64,000 bases of DNA from Clostridiaceae bacterium (GCA_012519745.1 JAAYPO010000062.1:1-64000), one strand, 5' to 3'. Positions 17,047 to 26,304 are shown, counted from the stretch's first letter. A program made the numbers and translations. Notes: generated from the sequence alone by a model not told the origin.

Positions 17047-17883
17047 ATGAAGAAGATAGTAAAAGTATTATCCATGGTGCTGGCATTGGTCATGCTGGCG
17101 GCTCTGCTGCCGGGGTGTGCATCAAAGGCGGATTCCGATTACAAGTACATAAAGGATAAAGGGACTATGATAATAGGTATCACCCAGTATCCGCCGATGA
17201 ACTTCTATGATGACAGCGGCAAACTGACAGGGTTTGATACCGAGCTTGCCGAGGCTGTTTGTGCCAAGCTAGGCATCAAGGCTGAATTCATTGAGATCAA
17301 CTGGGATTCCAAGGAAGTCGAGCTCAATTCAAAGAATATCGACTGCATATGGAACGGAATGTGCATCACTGAAGAGCGCAAGCAGAATATGAGCATTTCC
17401 GACCCATACATGAACAATGAACAGGCAATCGTTATGAAAGCAGACCGTGAAGATGAGATCATGAAGAGTGTAGATGGACTGACACTGACAGCGGAAGCCG
17501 GATCTACCGGCGAGGGCAAGGTAGACGGGTCTATAAAGGATGATGGGACTCAGGATGTTTCGGCAAAAGAATACTTTGCAAAATGCAACTATGTTCCTGC
17601 GGATTCAATGGCCAAGGCATTGATGGAGGTCAAATCAGGAACTGCCGACATGGCTATCGTAGATGCTACTCTCGCACTGTACAATGTTGGGCCCGGTACT
17701 GATTTTGAAGATCTGGTCGCAAACACCGATATCAACTTTGGCGCTCAGCAGTTTGGTATTGCATTCCGTAAGGGAAGCGATATGACTGCAAAGGTCAATG
17801 ATGCCATCAAGGCACTTTCCAACGATGGTACGGTAAGCCCCATAGCTGCAAAATATGGTCTTGAGGATGCGCTTATCAAATAA
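17047..17883 (+). CDS. Amino-acid ABC transporter substrate-binding lipoprotein
   Basis: A 278-residue family-3 solute-binding protein. The signal peptide ends in the lipobox LLPGC with Cys24 as the lipidated residue. The mature protein opens with the family's GTMIIGITQYPPMNFYD and FDTELAEAVCAKLGIKAEF patterns and has WNGMCITEERK in the middle, typical of polar amino-acid binders (cystine, glutamine, arginine and similar). It captures the ligand outside the membrane and passes it to the permease encoded next. The ligand cannot be assigned. A hairpin lies between this gene and the permease gene, which fits higher expression of the binding protein. Confidence 0.94.
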   Translation: MKKIVKVLSMVLALVMLAALLPGCASKADSDYKYIKDKGTMIIGITQYPPMNFYDDSGKLTGFDTELAEAVCAKLGIKAEFIEINWDSKEVELNSKNIDCIWNGMCITEERKQNMSISDPYMNNEQAIVMKADREDEIMKSVDGLTLTAEAGSTGEGKVDGSIKDDGTQDVSAKEYFAKCNYVPADSMAKALMEVKSGTADMAIVDATLALYNVGPGTDFEDLVANTDINFGAQQFGIAFRKGSDMTAKVNDAIKALSNDGTVSPIAAKYGLEDALIK

Positions 17884-17904
17884 AGCACTTGCTCTGAAAT
17901 AACA

Positions 17905-17947
17905 GGAAGTCTCCATCGGGGTCTTCATGATTCTTATGGAGGCTTCC
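17905..17947 (+). terminator. Attenuating hairpin between binding protein and permease genes
   Basis: GGAAGTCTCCAT (17905-17916) pairs with ATGGAGGCTTCC (17936-17947), with one G-U pair, followed by TTATTATT. It would stop part of transcription or protect the upstream mRNA, lowering permease relative to binding-protein expression. Confidence 0.65.
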
Positions 17948-17968
17948 TTATTATTCGGGAGGAGCGTT

Positions 17969-18604
17969 ATGTATCATATCACATCTCTTTTTGAAGGATT
18001 CTGGCTCAATATAGAGCTGTTTATCCTTACATTGATTATGTCGCTGCCGCTGGGACTGGTGATCACCTTTGGATCCATGTCCAGATTCAGGCCGGTAAAG
18101 TGGTTTGTCAAAACCTTTGTGTGGGTCATCCGCGGCACTCCGCTGATGCTGCAGCTTTTTGTCGTGCTGTACGCTCCGGGGCTCCTGTTCGGAGTTCCGA
18201 TGAAGTCCAGGATGACGGCTGCGCTCATAGCATTTGTCGTTAACTATGCTGCGTATTTTTCGGAAATATACAGAGGCGGCATAGAGAGCATATCAAAAGG
18301 ACAGTATGAAGCCGGAGCGGTTCTGGGCATGACTAAAGCCCAGGTGTTTTTCAAGGTCGTTCTCATGCAGGTCGTAAAGAGGATCGTTCCTCCGATGAGC
18401 AATGAAATCATCACCCTTACTAAGGATACTGCTCTTGCCCGCGTGATCGGACTTGCCGAGATCATTATGGCAGCCGAGCGCTTTACCAAGCAGGGTCTGA
18501 TCTGGCCGCTGTTTTCGACGGGATTGTTTTTCCTGGCGTTCAACGGTATCCTGACGCTCCTTTTAGGCAGGCTGGAACGCAAGCTGGATTATTTCAAGGT
18601 GTAG
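17969..18604 (+). CDS. Amino-acid ABC transporter permease
   Basis: A 211-residue membrane protein of the His/Glu/Gln/Arg permease family. Hydrophobic helices lie at about residues 13-37, 50-72, 78-100, 140-160 and 180-203. The ATPase-contact EAA loop is clear: YEAGAVLGMTKAQVFFKVVL followed by a proline pair. ATG 17969 has GGGAGGAG five to twelve bases upstream; the ORF can be extended to 17927, but that runs into the hairpin. Only one permease gene is present, so it is expected to work as a homodimer. Confidence 0.94.
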   Translation: MYHITSLFEGFWLNIELFILTLIMSLPLGLVITFGSMSRFRPVKWFVKTFVWVIRGTPLMLQLFVVLYAPGLLFGVPMKSRMTAALIAFVVNYAAYFSEIYRGGIESISKGQYEAGAVLGMTKAQVFFKVVLMQVVKRIVPPMSNEIITLTKDTALARVIGLAEIIMAAERFTKQGLIWPLFSTGLFFLAFNGILTLLLGRLERKLDYFKV

Positions 18605-18616
18605 GAGGACCGACTT

Positions 18617-19411
18617 ATGCCAATACTGGAAGTTGCCAATATCAATAAAAGGTTTGGAAATGTGGAAGTGATCAAGGACATCAGCTTCAGCCTGGAAAAA
18701 GGTGAGACCCTCTCTATCATCGGCTCCTCAGGAAGCGGAAAGACGACGCTGCTGCGCTGTCTGAATTTTCTTGAGATACCCGATGCCGGTACTATCACCG
18801 TTAAGGGTGAAACGATTTTTGATGCTGCAGATCCCGAATCCAGAAGCGAAAAGGGACTGCGGGACAAGCGTCTTCATTTTGGTCTGGTCTTTCAGTCTTT
18901 TAATCTCTTTCCGCAGTACACTGCTTTACAGAATGTTACGCTGGCTAAGATGCTGCTGGCAAAGGAACGTCCGGATTACAAGGCGGAAAAGGACAAGATC
19001 AGCGCGGAAATAACTCAGAGTGCAAAAGCGATCCTTGACAGTGTCGGGTTATCCGGCAAGCTGGATTACTATCCTCACCAGCTATCAGGAGGTCAGCAGC
19101 AGCGTGTGGCCATAGCCCGTGCACTTGCGTTGGATCCTGATATCCTGTGCTTTGACGAGCCGACTTCTGCACTCGACCCGGAACTTACGGGAGAAGTGCT
19201 TCGCGTCATTCGTGAGTTGGCCGACAGGAAGACCACAATGATAATCGTAACGCACGAGATGTCCTTTGCAAGGCAGGTGTCGGACAATGTGCTGTTCATG
19301 GACGAAGGAGTCGTTGTGGAATACGGCCCGCCGGAGCAGGTCATAGGCAATCCAAAAGAAGAGCGTACGAAGCAGTTTCTTGAGCGCTATTTTGAAGATG
19401 AGAATAACTGA
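18617..19411 (+). CDS. Amino-acid ABC transporter ATP-binding protein
   Basis: A 264-residue ATPase of the GlnQ/HisP type. Walker A is GSSGSGKTTLLR (about residues 36-47), the signature is LSGGQQQRVAIARALA, and Walker B is ILCFDEPTSALDPELTGE, followed by the switch histidine in VTHEMSFARQV. Ribosome site AGGAGG lies 12 bases after the permease stop. With the two preceding genes it completes a three-gene importer. The operon ends at the terminator at 19422-19459. Confidence 0.96.
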   Translation: MPILEVANINKRFGNVEVIKDISFSLEKGETLSIIGSSGSGKTTLLRCLNFLEIPDAGTITVKGETIFDAADPESRSEKGLRDKRLHFGLVFQSFNLFPQYTALQNVTLAKMLLAKERPDYKAEKDKISAEITQSAKAILDSVGLSGKLDYYPHQLSGGQQQRVAIARALALDPDILCFDEPTSALDPELTGEVLRVIRELADRKTTMIIVTHEMSFARQVSDNVLFMDEGVVVEYGPPEQVIGNPKEERTKQFLERYFEDENN

Positions 19412-19421
19412 TGCAGTAAAA

Positions 19422-19459
19422 AAAGGACTGAAATCGGTATCGCACCGGATCAGTCCTTT
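19422..19459. terminator. Bidirectional terminator between convergent operons
   Basis: AAAGGACTG (19422-19430) pairs with CAGTCCTTT (19451-19459), with further pairing inside (ATCGGT with ACCGGAT). A-rich on the left and T-containing on the right, it can serve both the ABC operon and the leftward aminotransferase. Confidence 0.8.
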
Positions 19460-19496
19460 GGTTTGTGTTCAGCAATATCAAGTACCATAAGCAGCT

Positions 19497-20747
19497 TTAT
19501 TTGTATTTCTCGGCTGCGGCGATCTTTACTGCCAGCGGAAAGAGCTCCATAACCAGCTTGAGCTCCGATAACGGCGGCAGTGTGGGTGCGATACGTATCG
19601 TGCTGTCCTTCGGGTCAAAGCCCCCGGGGTAAGGTGAGCCGGCAGGAGTAAGCGTCACGCCTGCCTCACGGCACAGTTCCACGATACGGCGGGCACATCC
19701 GTCAGGGGCATAATAGCATATGAAATAACCGCCTTTTGGTCTGCTCCAGCTTCCGATACCGGACAGCTCGCTATCGAGTACTTCAAGTACATACTCAAAC
19801 TTTGGGCGAATGATTTGCGCATGTTTTGCCATATGCGCTTCAACCGCTGCCCTGTCAGGCAGAAAGCGTGTATGACGCAGCTGGTTCAGCTTGTCGTAGC
19901 ATACAAGCTGATATGTCAGCAGAGCAGTATGGCGGGCTATATTGGCAGGGCTTGCTCCCATGGCAGATATACCGCCGCCTGCAAAGGTGATCTTCGAAGT
20001 AGAGGCGAACATAAGGACTCTGTCAGCGTTTCCGCAGGCAGCACAAGCTTCATATATATTTTTCAGACTGTCCCTGTCATTTTCATAAAGATGATGGACG
20101 CAGTATGCATTGTCCCATATGATACGAAAATCGGGGGCCGCTGTTTTCATGGCCGCAAGGCGGTCCACAGTTTGGTCACTGTATGTGATGCCGGAGGGGT
20201 TGCTGTACATAGGGTTGCATATAAAGCCCTTTACCTCCGGATCCAATGCAAGGCGTTCGACCTCTTCCATATCAGGACCGGAAGCCCCAAGCTGCACCGG
20301 CAGCATCTGTATGCCAAGGGTTTCGCACATGTGGAAATGCCAATCATAACCGGGCACCGGGCATATGAATTTTACCCGCGGAATTCTGGCCCATGGGGTA
20401 TCACCCTCCATTGGACCGCATATAAGAGCGCGTGTAAGCGCGTCGTGTATCAGGTTTATGCTTGAATTGCCGCCGACTATGACCTGGTTTGCCGGGATGC
20501 CCAGCAGTTCTCCAAACAAACGCTTTGCTTCAGGTATACCGGTGGTGTCACCGTAATTCCGAACGTCGATACCGTCTTCAGAGATGAAGTTATAGTCAGA
20601 TTCAAGCATTGGCAATGAAAGGTCTAATTGTGCTTTCTCCGGTTTTCCCCGGGACATGTCCAGTTTCAGGCCTCGATTCTTGAAGGCCTCGTATCTGTGC
20701 CAAAGCTCGTCCAATTTATTTGATTCCATACTTATTTCTCTTTTCAT
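19497..20747 (-). CDS. Pyridoxal-phosphate aminotransferase, group Ic (aspartate-type)
   Basis: A 416-residue fold-type I aminotransferase of the compact Asp_aminotransf group found in actinobacteria and Firmicutes. The N-terminal MSRGKPEKAQLDLS is typical of that group. The cofactor lysine is Lys252 in FASTSKITFAGGG, the asparagine is in NPMYSNPSG (Asn183) and Asp212/Tyr215 lie in WDNAYCVHHL. It would exchange amino groups between an amino acid and 2-oxoglutarate; aspartate, alanine or aromatic substrates are possible. The start is ambiguous: Met1 at 20747 or Met7 at 20729; neither has a strong ribosome site. It lies 64 bases downstream of a LarA homologue on the same strand, suggesting a joint role in 2-hydroxy-, 2-oxo- and amino-acid interconversion. 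Confidence 0.9.
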   Translation of the reverse strand: MKREISMESNKLDELWHRYEAFKNRGLKLDMSRGKPEKAQLDLSLPMLESDYNFISEDGIDVRNYGDTTGIPEAKRLFGELLGIPANQVIVGGNSSINLIHDALTRALICGPMEGDTPWARIPRVKFICPVPGYDWHFHMCETLGIQMLPVQLGASGPDMEEVERLALDPEVKGFICNPMYSNPSGITYSDQTVDRLAAMKTAAPDFRIIWDNAYCVHHLYENDRDSLKNIYEACAACGNADRVLMFASTSKITFAGGGISAMGASPANIARHTALLTYQLVCYDKLNQLRHTRFLPDRAAVEAHMAKHAQIIRPKFEYVLEVLDSELSGIGSWSRPKGGYFICYYAPDGCARRIVELCREAGVTLTPAGSPYPGGFDPKDSTIRIAPTLPPLSELKLVMELFPLAVKIAAAEKYK

Positions 20748-20811
20748 GCCCTTATTTTTTTTATATCGTTATATCCTGGCTTCTTATTAACATAATGCCG
20801 GGAGCGGCGCT

Positions 20812-22110
20812 CTATTTTCTTTTTACCCTTGGAAGAGTTACCGATCCATTGGGCATCAGCAAAACGTCTCCGGAGAGCTTACCGCCGCACAGCTTAGATG
20901 CAAGTTCAAGTGCCTCATCAAGGCTGTGCACTATGTGCATATTGGTTTTAGCAAAGTTGTTGGCATTTAGGTCTGTAACATAGATAAAGGTATACTTCTC
21001 AGCAGTGTCCGCATAAAGGTAACCGGTATGGGCCCCGATAGAATAGCGCTCCCGCAGAGCTTTTTCCCTGTCGGTCATATTGTCATAGCCTGTGATCTGT
21101 TTTTCGGTTTCGGGGGAGCCAAAGCCCTCCCGGCTCTCTGAGAGCATGATCATGACTCCTCCCGGATCTGTACATTCCAGCATGTGACAAAGCGTTTTCA
21201 GGGGCTGGTATACATTCATATCCTTGGGATATCCGCCTGCCGACGCGATTACCACAGGGTAATGCCGGTCGATATCGACACTGTTCATATCATCAACCAG
21301 CCGGCACGCTGCGGCATGGGCTTTTACCATATCGCCTGCAAATGCTTTGAGGGTCTTGTAATTATCATCTGTTACTATATTTATTATGAAACATGGGTCA
21401 AGCATCAGAGCGCCTTCCAGCATGTCAAGGTGAAGCGGGTTGTCTTCCATGTTGCCGCTCTTTACAAGAGAATTGCCTCCGCTGCCGAGTCCAACGTTAA
21501 GTGAGAGCGAGTGGTTTGCCTGCACGGTGTCCCTTGCCGCAATACCGGGTATTACGCTTTTGCGGCCTCCGCTGAAGCCGGCAAGAAAATGGTGCAGCAC
21601 GGCGCCGATGAGGATGACACGGTCGCTGTCAACGGCGATTGAGTTGAGTTTGACGGGCGTTCCGCGGCTTGTCGTACCCATATACGTAAGATTGTTTTCA
21701 TCCGTGCAGTTGTGATCTAGTACTTTTATACGATCATATATCCTATCGCCGACAAGCTTGCGCAGTTCTGCACCGGTCTGAGCGCGGTGCGTACCACGGG
21801 CGCTTATGACAACGACATCCTCATCTCTGACGCCAGCGGAGCCCAGTCTGTCCAGGAGGACATCCAGTATCATACCGGGATTCTGCCAGCTTCGTGTACT
21901 GTCGCTGATGATGATGCATACCTTTTCTCCCGGTTTTACAATATTCTCGATCCTGCTCGTTCCGATAGGATTGTCCAGCGCTTCCCCGATCAGCTCCCGA
22001 GGTGTTCCAGCGGGCAGCTTGACCGGGTTCGGCTCCAATACCAGTTTGATTTGCTCGTCGGGCAGATTGACCTTGAATTCACGGTCGCCGTATTTAAGAT
22101 AATAAGGCAT
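20812..22110 (-). CDS. LarA-family nickel-pincer 2-hydroxyacid racemase
   Basis: A 432-residue LarA homologue in which key residues fall at exactly the LarA numbers: His108 in ISARGTHRAQTG, His173/His174 in VLHHFLAGFSGGRKSVIPG, Lys184 in the same motif (cofactor tether) and His200 in QANHSL (nickel ligand). SDSTR at 69-73 is the usual N-terminal active-site patch. It is thus much closer to classical lactate racemase than the homologue at 6995. The substrate may be lactate or another 2-hydroxyacid; the aminotransferase gene just downstream favours an amino-acid-derived hydroxyacid, but this is inference. LarB, LarC and LarE, needed to make the cofactor, are not in the window. AAGGAGAT precedes the start. 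Confidence 0.88.
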   Translation of the reverse strand: MPYYLKYGDREFKVNLPDEQIKLVLEPNPVKLPAGTPRELIGEALDNPIGTSRIENIVKPGEKVCIIISDSTRSWQNPGMILDVLLDRLGSAGVRDEDVVVISARGTHRAQTGAELRKLVGDRIYDRIKVLDHNCTDENNLTYMGTTSRGTPVKLNSIAVDSDRVILIGAVLHHFLAGFSGGRKSVIPGIAARDTVQANHSLSLNVGLGSGGNSLVKSGNMEDNPLHLDMLEGALMLDPCFIINIVTDDNYKTLKAFAGDMVKAHAAACRLVDDMNSVDIDRHYPVVIASAGGYPKDMNVYQPLKTLCHMLECTDPGGVMIMLSESREGFGSPETEKQITGYDNMTDREKALRERYSIGAHTGYLYADTAEKYTFIYVTDLNANNFAKTNMHIVHSLDEALELASKLCGGKLSGDVLLMPNGSVTLPRVKRK

Positions 22111-22444
22111 TTTATCGGATCTCCTTCTGTGCTATGCTGCAGATATCATCTTCTCCTCCGGGAAGTCGTACAGTAACTAAAATCCTCTCTGCGGCCTGAA
22201 AATGATAAATTTGATATTAATATATCACAGGTGACATATGCGCGCAATGTGATGTGGCTTTGTCGATAGATCAGCGGCAATATGTATTTATTCATGGCCT
22301 TACAGGAATCATCATTGATTATTGCAAGATACTAGGAATATTGTATAAAAATGCATAAAAAGATATAATATTTGTACAATCTGTATTATATGTGAAATGA
22401 AACATAATGATGTATTTCATGAATGAGTCAAATGGAGGGGTCAA
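22111..22444. other. Divergent intergenic region, larA-like and SLH gene
   Basis: This 334-base, AT-rich gap must hold promoters for both flanking genes. A possible rightward one is TTGCAA (22322-22327), 16 bases, TATAAA (22344-22349). I see no coding frame, riboswitch or strong inverted repeat. Confidence 0.4.
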
Positions 22445-23482
22445 ATGAGAAATATCAAATTGCTTTTTCTTGTTGTTGCAATTCTTCTATGCTGTATTAC
22501 AGTAACAGCGAATGCTGAGACTATATTCAAAGATGTGAATTCGTTTGACGAGGCAAATTTTATTGATATTCCGGATGACTGGAGCAAGGATAGTATAAAG
22601 CTGTGCTATACTATTGGTCTTATGAGCGGTCGCGGCAATCAAAGGTTTGCTCCGAACGAACCTGTTACATTAGCAGAAGCTATTACCGTGGCAGCAAGGA
22701 TCCGGGACAAATTCTCAGGCGGAGAAGGAGTTTTTTCATCGGGCAGTGCAAAATGGTATGACAACTCAGTGGATAGCGCAATAAAAGCTGGTATCATATC
22801 GCGGAATCAGTTCAATGACTTGGATGAAAATGCAAATCGTTCAGAAGTTGCCGCTATTCTGGCAAATGCACTGCCGGAGTCAGAGTATGCAAAGATCAAT
22901 AGTATTGAGAAAATACCTGATGTGGGTGAGTCAACAAAATATGCGGCGGATATATTAAAACTGTACAATGCAGGTATTATCAGCGGTAACGATGAATATG
23001 GGACATTCAGTCCGAACCGTACTATCACAAGGAAGGAGCTGTCTGCTATCATATGCAGGCTGGTTTTTCCAGAAAAGCGCCGCAGCTTTACGCTGCAGGA
23101 TAAGCCGAAAGGCCCTGTTATGGCATATGCTTCCGACGATCCGATTGGCAGAAAGCAGGTATTGGAGCATGACTATTTCATGGTGTCTGCCGACAAGCTT
23201 GTAACAGATCACTATTGGAAGGATAATGACTATCCGTTCCCTTCCGAATATGATCCGGCATGGGCTGAGCTGGACACACAGAATATCACCAGCGCTGACA
23301 TGTTTAGAAAGTGCCTGATAGCGCAAATGATGCAGAAGGTTGAAACAATCAAGCTGCGGACCACAAAAAGCGGTGCATACGGCGGACATGCCTGCATCTT
23401 TGCTATTCAAACGGGATGGTCCACTATATCAGGTAAATATGACAGCAAAACAAAGCAGTATATTTATTGGGTCGAGTATTAG
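22445..23482 (+). CDS. Secreted S-layer-homology (SLH) domain protein
   Basis: A 345-residue exported protein: signal peptide about residues 1-24 (ending TVTANAE), then three SLH repeats. They show the family pattern of a hydrophobic GL/GIxxG turn followed by FxPNxxxTRxE: LMSGRGNQRFAPNEPVTLAE, the second degenerate (ISRNQFNDLDENANRSEVA), and IISGNDEYGTFSPNRTITRK. SLH domains hold proteins to pyruvylated cell-wall polymers. The last 130 residues are not recognised; they contain a tryptophan- and tyrosine-rich stretch and may be a separate small domain. AATGGAGGGG sits ahead of ATG 22445. The gene stands alone with its own terminator. Confidence 0.88.
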   Translation: MRNIKLLFLVVAILLCCITVTANAETIFKDVNSFDEANFIDIPDDWSKDSIKLCYTIGLMSGRGNQRFAPNEPVTLAEAITVAARIRDKFSGGEGVFSSGSAKWYDNSVDSAIKAGIISRNQFNDLDENANRSEVAAILANALPESEYAKINSIEKIPDVGESTKYAADILKLYNAGIISGNDEYGTFSPNRTITRKELSAIICRLVFPEKRRSFTLQDKPKGPVMAYASDDPIGRKQVLEHDYFMVSADKLVTDHYWKDNDYPFPSEYDPAWAELDTQNITSADMFRKCLIAQMMQKVETIKLRTTKSGAYGGHACIFAIQTGWSTISGKYDSKTKQYIYWVEY

Positions 23483-23508
23483 GAGTGACTGTGGGGCGAG
23501 TGATATAT

Positions 23509-23548
23509 TTCAGGCTGGATTATTACTATCCTCATAGTCCGGCCTGAA
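23509..23548 (+). terminator. Terminator after the SLH protein gene
   Basis: TTCAGGCTGGATTA (23509-23522) pairs, with G-U wobbles, with TAGTCCGGCCTGAA (23535-23548). Only a weak T tract follows. Confidence 0.6.
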
Positions 23549-23674
23549 TAAAGCTATTTCTGCCCCCAAACTTTATTAATTCTTTATATTTCCTTTCTTT
23601 GGTTTTAATTTTTTCAAGCTACACTCTTAACAGTGGCAGCAATGCTGCAGAAAAAAATTAGGAGTGTGGATCAT

Positions 23675-24634
23675 ATGAAAAACAAGAAATTCTTAACCAT
23701 TATTGCAGTTGTGGTCATGAGCGGTCTGCTGCTTACAGCGGGCGCCATGGCGGCCAATCCTGCAGGAAGTGCCTATGAGCAGTTCAAGTCATTGCTCGAT
23801 CAGGATCATGAGAGCAATGAAAATGCGACAGTAAATGTGTCCATGTCCGTTACGGATAATGGCAAAGCGGTGGCTGCTCTCGATGGCAGCATGAAGGTTG
23901 ATAAGCAGATCGACAAGATGAGCGGGATCTTCCAGATATCAGGGAAGACAGAGAAGTCCTTTGAAATTTACAAGGATAACGATGATGTCCTTCTTCACCT
24001 GGCAGGGTCCGAAAACTGGTACAAGACAGCCCATAAGGATGAGGAGTCAGAGGACGAAGAAGAGTTTGGCAGGCGTTTTGGCAGAGACAAGAGAGAGGAT
24101 GCCGGTGAAAACAAGCAATTAAGAGAAGCGTTCCTTGATACTATAATGGGTGAGTACAAGAATCAGGTCAGTATGACTGAATCCAACGGCCTGCGTACAT
24201 TTTCTCTGAGCTTTGACGAAGGCAATATGCCTATATTGCTGCAGACAGTATTCCAGTTATCAGACGACCACAACGAAAAAGAAGATGCGGCTCCGGCAGA
24301 TTTGAGCCTTCTTCCCCAGGAACTGCAGGATGCCTTTGCCGACCTGAAGAACTGCGAATATGATGTTGAATTAGTCGAGAAAAAGCTTGAGAGAATCGAA
24401 ATCTCCATTACAGTTGACGAACAGAACGAACTCAAGGCAATGGGTATATCAATGAGCTGCTCAGGTACTGACGCTAAAGGAGCTGATCATTATCTGGATG
24501 TCGATTTCTCAATAGAAATATCTGAGGTCGGAACTACTATTGCCGATGAGGCAGATCCTGATCCTGCAAAAATAACAACTATCGATGGTGATGCTCTTAA
24601 AGATGCCGGCAGAAGGCATTGGGGAAACGACTGA
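23675..24634 (+). CDS. Secreted protein of unknown function upstream of an ABC exporter/two-component operon
   Basis: A 319-residue protein with a clear signal peptide (about residues 1-26, ending GAMAA) and no lipobox. The mature part alternates beta-like stretches with polar turns (for example VNVSMSVTDNGKAVAALDGS and DDVLLHLAGSENWYKTA), broken by an acidic then Arg-rich linker (DEESEDEEEFGRRFGRDKR) near residue 125. The pattern is reminiscent of lipoprotein-carrier-like beta folds, but I do not recognise the family. ATG 23675 is preceded by TAGGAG; an upstream in-frame start at 23633 lacks a site. It precedes an ABC-2 transporter and a sensor kinase/regulator pair by about 85 bases plus a hairpin, so it may be part of the same envelope-related module. 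Confidence 0.7.
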   Translation: MKNKKFLTIIAVVVMSGLLLTAGAMAANPAGSAYEQFKSLLDQDHESNENATVNVSMSVTDNGKAVAALDGSMKVDKQIDKMSGIFQISGKTEKSFEIYKDNDDVLLHLAGSENWYKTAHKDEESEDEEEFGRRFGRDKREDAGENKQLREAFLDTIMGEYKNQVSMTESNGLRTFSLSFDEGNMPILLQTVFQLSDDHNEKEDAAPADLSLLPQELQDAFADLKNCEYDVELVEKKLERIEISITVDEQNELKAMGISMSCSGTDAKGADHYLDVDFSIEISEVGTTIADEADPDPAKITTIDGDALKDAGRRHWGND

Positions 24635-24660
24635 TGCTCAGGTATTTGTACCGATGCTCT

Positions 24661-24690
24661 CGAGGGTTGGGCAGTAATGCCCAGCCCTTG
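24661..24690 (+). terminator. Hairpin between the secreted protein and ABC ATPase genes
   Basis: CGAGGGTTGGGCA (24661-24673) pairs with TGCCCAGCCCTTG (24678-24690), including G-U pairs, with a four-base loop. No T run follows, so it may be a partial terminator or an mRNA-stabilising stem. Confidence 0.55.
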
Positions 24691-24720
24691 AAGGTTTGAA
24701 TAACACGGTGGAGGCTAGTA

Positions 24721-25494
24721 ATGAGTGAGATTATTAAAGTGAAAAATGTCACTAAGAAATATAAAAATACCAGAGGGATAGAAAATGTGTCCCTGACGAT
24801 GGAGCAGGGAGAGATCCATGTGCTGCTCGGTGCCAATGGTGCGGGAAAGAGTACGCTGATGCGTGTGATCGCTGGGCTTTTGATACCGGATTCTGGAGAA
24901 ATACTGTACTGTGACCCGGACATGAACTACAGCGAAGATACGGGCTGCCTGACAAATAATCATACAGGTGACCTGAAGGCGCGGCTTTTTGCCGGAGGCT
25001 TTCTCATCGAGCAGCCGGAGCTGTTTGGCTATATGACAGCTTATGACAACCTTCTGCAAAAGGCCGGATATTATCCGGATGGAAGGGACAGCGCTGAAGA
25101 AGCCTTGCGGGAAGTGGGACTGGCCGACAGACGTAAAGAAAAGGTAAGAAATTTTTCTACAGGAATGAAGCAAAGGCTTGGCATAGCGATGGCGCTGACC
25201 GGCCGACCTAAATATCTGGTGCTTGATGAACCTGCAGCCGGTATGGATATCGAAGCCCGCTCAGAGCTCGATCAATTGCTGCAAAGACTCAGGAAGGACG
25301 GTGTTTCGATCCTTCTCAGCACGCATCTCGTTCACGAGGCTGCAGATATTGCAGACCGGATAACTGTTATTCATGATGGCAGGGTGCTTAGAAGCTGTTT
25401 GAAAGAAGACTATATGCAGGAGGGAAAAAGCCTGGAAAGGTGGTATCTTGAGCAGATCCGCGTATCAGCAGGCAGATCGGAGGCAATGGTATGA
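24721..25494 (+). CDS. ABC-2 type transporter ATP-binding protein
   Basis: A 257-residue ATPase. Walker A is LGANGAGKSTLMR (about residues 37-49), the signature FSTGMKQRLGIAMAL and Walker B YLVLDEPAAGMDIEAR are followed by the switch His in LSTHLVHEAADIADR. The sequence type is that of CcmA/BcrA-like exporters for peptides, antibiotics or lipids. It overlaps the permease gene by four bases (ATGA), so the two are translationally coupled. Confidence 0.94.
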   Translation: MSEIIKVKNVTKKYKNTRGIENVSLTMEQGEIHVLLGANGAGKSTLMRVIAGLLIPDSGEILYCDPDMNYSEDTGCLTNNHTGDLKARLFAGGFLIEQPELFGYMTAYDNLLQKAGYYPDGRDSAEEALREVGLADRRKEKVRNFSTGMKQRLGIAMALTGRPKYLVLDEPAAGMDIEARSELDQLLQRLRKDGVSILLSTHLVHEAADIADRITVIHDGRVLRSCLKEDYMQEGKSLERWYLEQIRVSAGRSEAMV

Positions 25495-26234
25495 AAAGCT
25501 TTGGTATTACATTAAGGAACGAATTTATCAAAATGCTGCATCGCAAAAAATTATATGCGGGAATGATCATTGCCGCTGTCATACCACTGGCGGTTGTTGC
25601 GGCAAATGTGCTTGCACTGGGATGGAACAATGCAGTTGTGTATCGTGAGGATCTGTTCCGGCTGGTGCTTGGTGTTTATACACCGCTGATCCTTCCGTTG
25701 TTCGCAGTATCTCTGGTTGCCGATGCATTTACAGACGAGCAGTCAAAGGGCAGCATGAGAATGACCATCCTTATGCCCGACAGCAGGACCGGTCATTTTG
25801 CAGCAAAGGTGGCATGTGCTGTTGCAGGGGCGTTAACGATGCTGTTGACACTCTGGACAGCGAATCTGGCATTTGGCCTGATGCTTCCTTCGAGGGGGAA
25901 TTGGCTTTTGTCTGTGGGGATGTCCATCCTTCAGGCCCTGGGATCACTGTTTCCGATCCTTGTCGTTATTGGATTTTCGGTTCTGGGGGCGCAGATCATT
26001 AAAAGCGCCAGCGGACTGTTGCTGACGTTGATCGGTCTTGCACTGGCAATGGATATAAGCCGGCTTTGGATCGGTGAGCTGAATGGTTTTCTGCCTGTGA
26101 ACTGGCTGGGTGCAGGGGCAGGCTTTATATATCTTCCAATCGGGAGCTTATTAATCACACTTTTGTCGATGCTTCTTTGGACGGTTTTTACATGCGGGCT
26201 TGCGTTGCTCAGGTTTGAGAGGCGGATGGTATAG
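25491..26234 (+). CDS. ABC-2 type transporter permease
   Basis: A 247-residue membrane protein with six predicted helices (about residues 20-40, 55-75, 98-120, 135-160, 165-185, 215-238). The pattern DAFTDEQSKGSMRMTILMP after the second helix is typical of ABC-2 permeases of the bacitracin/lantibiotic-exporter type. It pairs with the preceding ATPase. The substrate is unknown; association with a two-component system suggests a response to envelope stress or an antimicrobial. Confidence 0.9.
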   Translation: MKSFGITLRNEFIKMLHRKKLYAGMIIAAVIPLAVVAANVLALGWNNAVVYREDLFRLVLGVYTPLILPLFAVSLVADAFTDEQSKGSMRMTILMPDSRTGHFAAKVACAVAGALTMLLTLWTANLAFGLMLPSRGNWLLSVGMSILQALGSLFPILVVIGFSVLGAQIIKSASGLLLTLIGLALAMDISRLWIGELNGFLPVNWLGAGAGFIYLPIGSLLITLLSMLLWTVFTCGLALLRFERRMV

Positions 26235-26304
26235 TGGCCGGCGGCACAGTATTCACAAAATGGAAATATTAAGATAGTATTGTATAATACGAGGGGTGCA
26301 TTAT

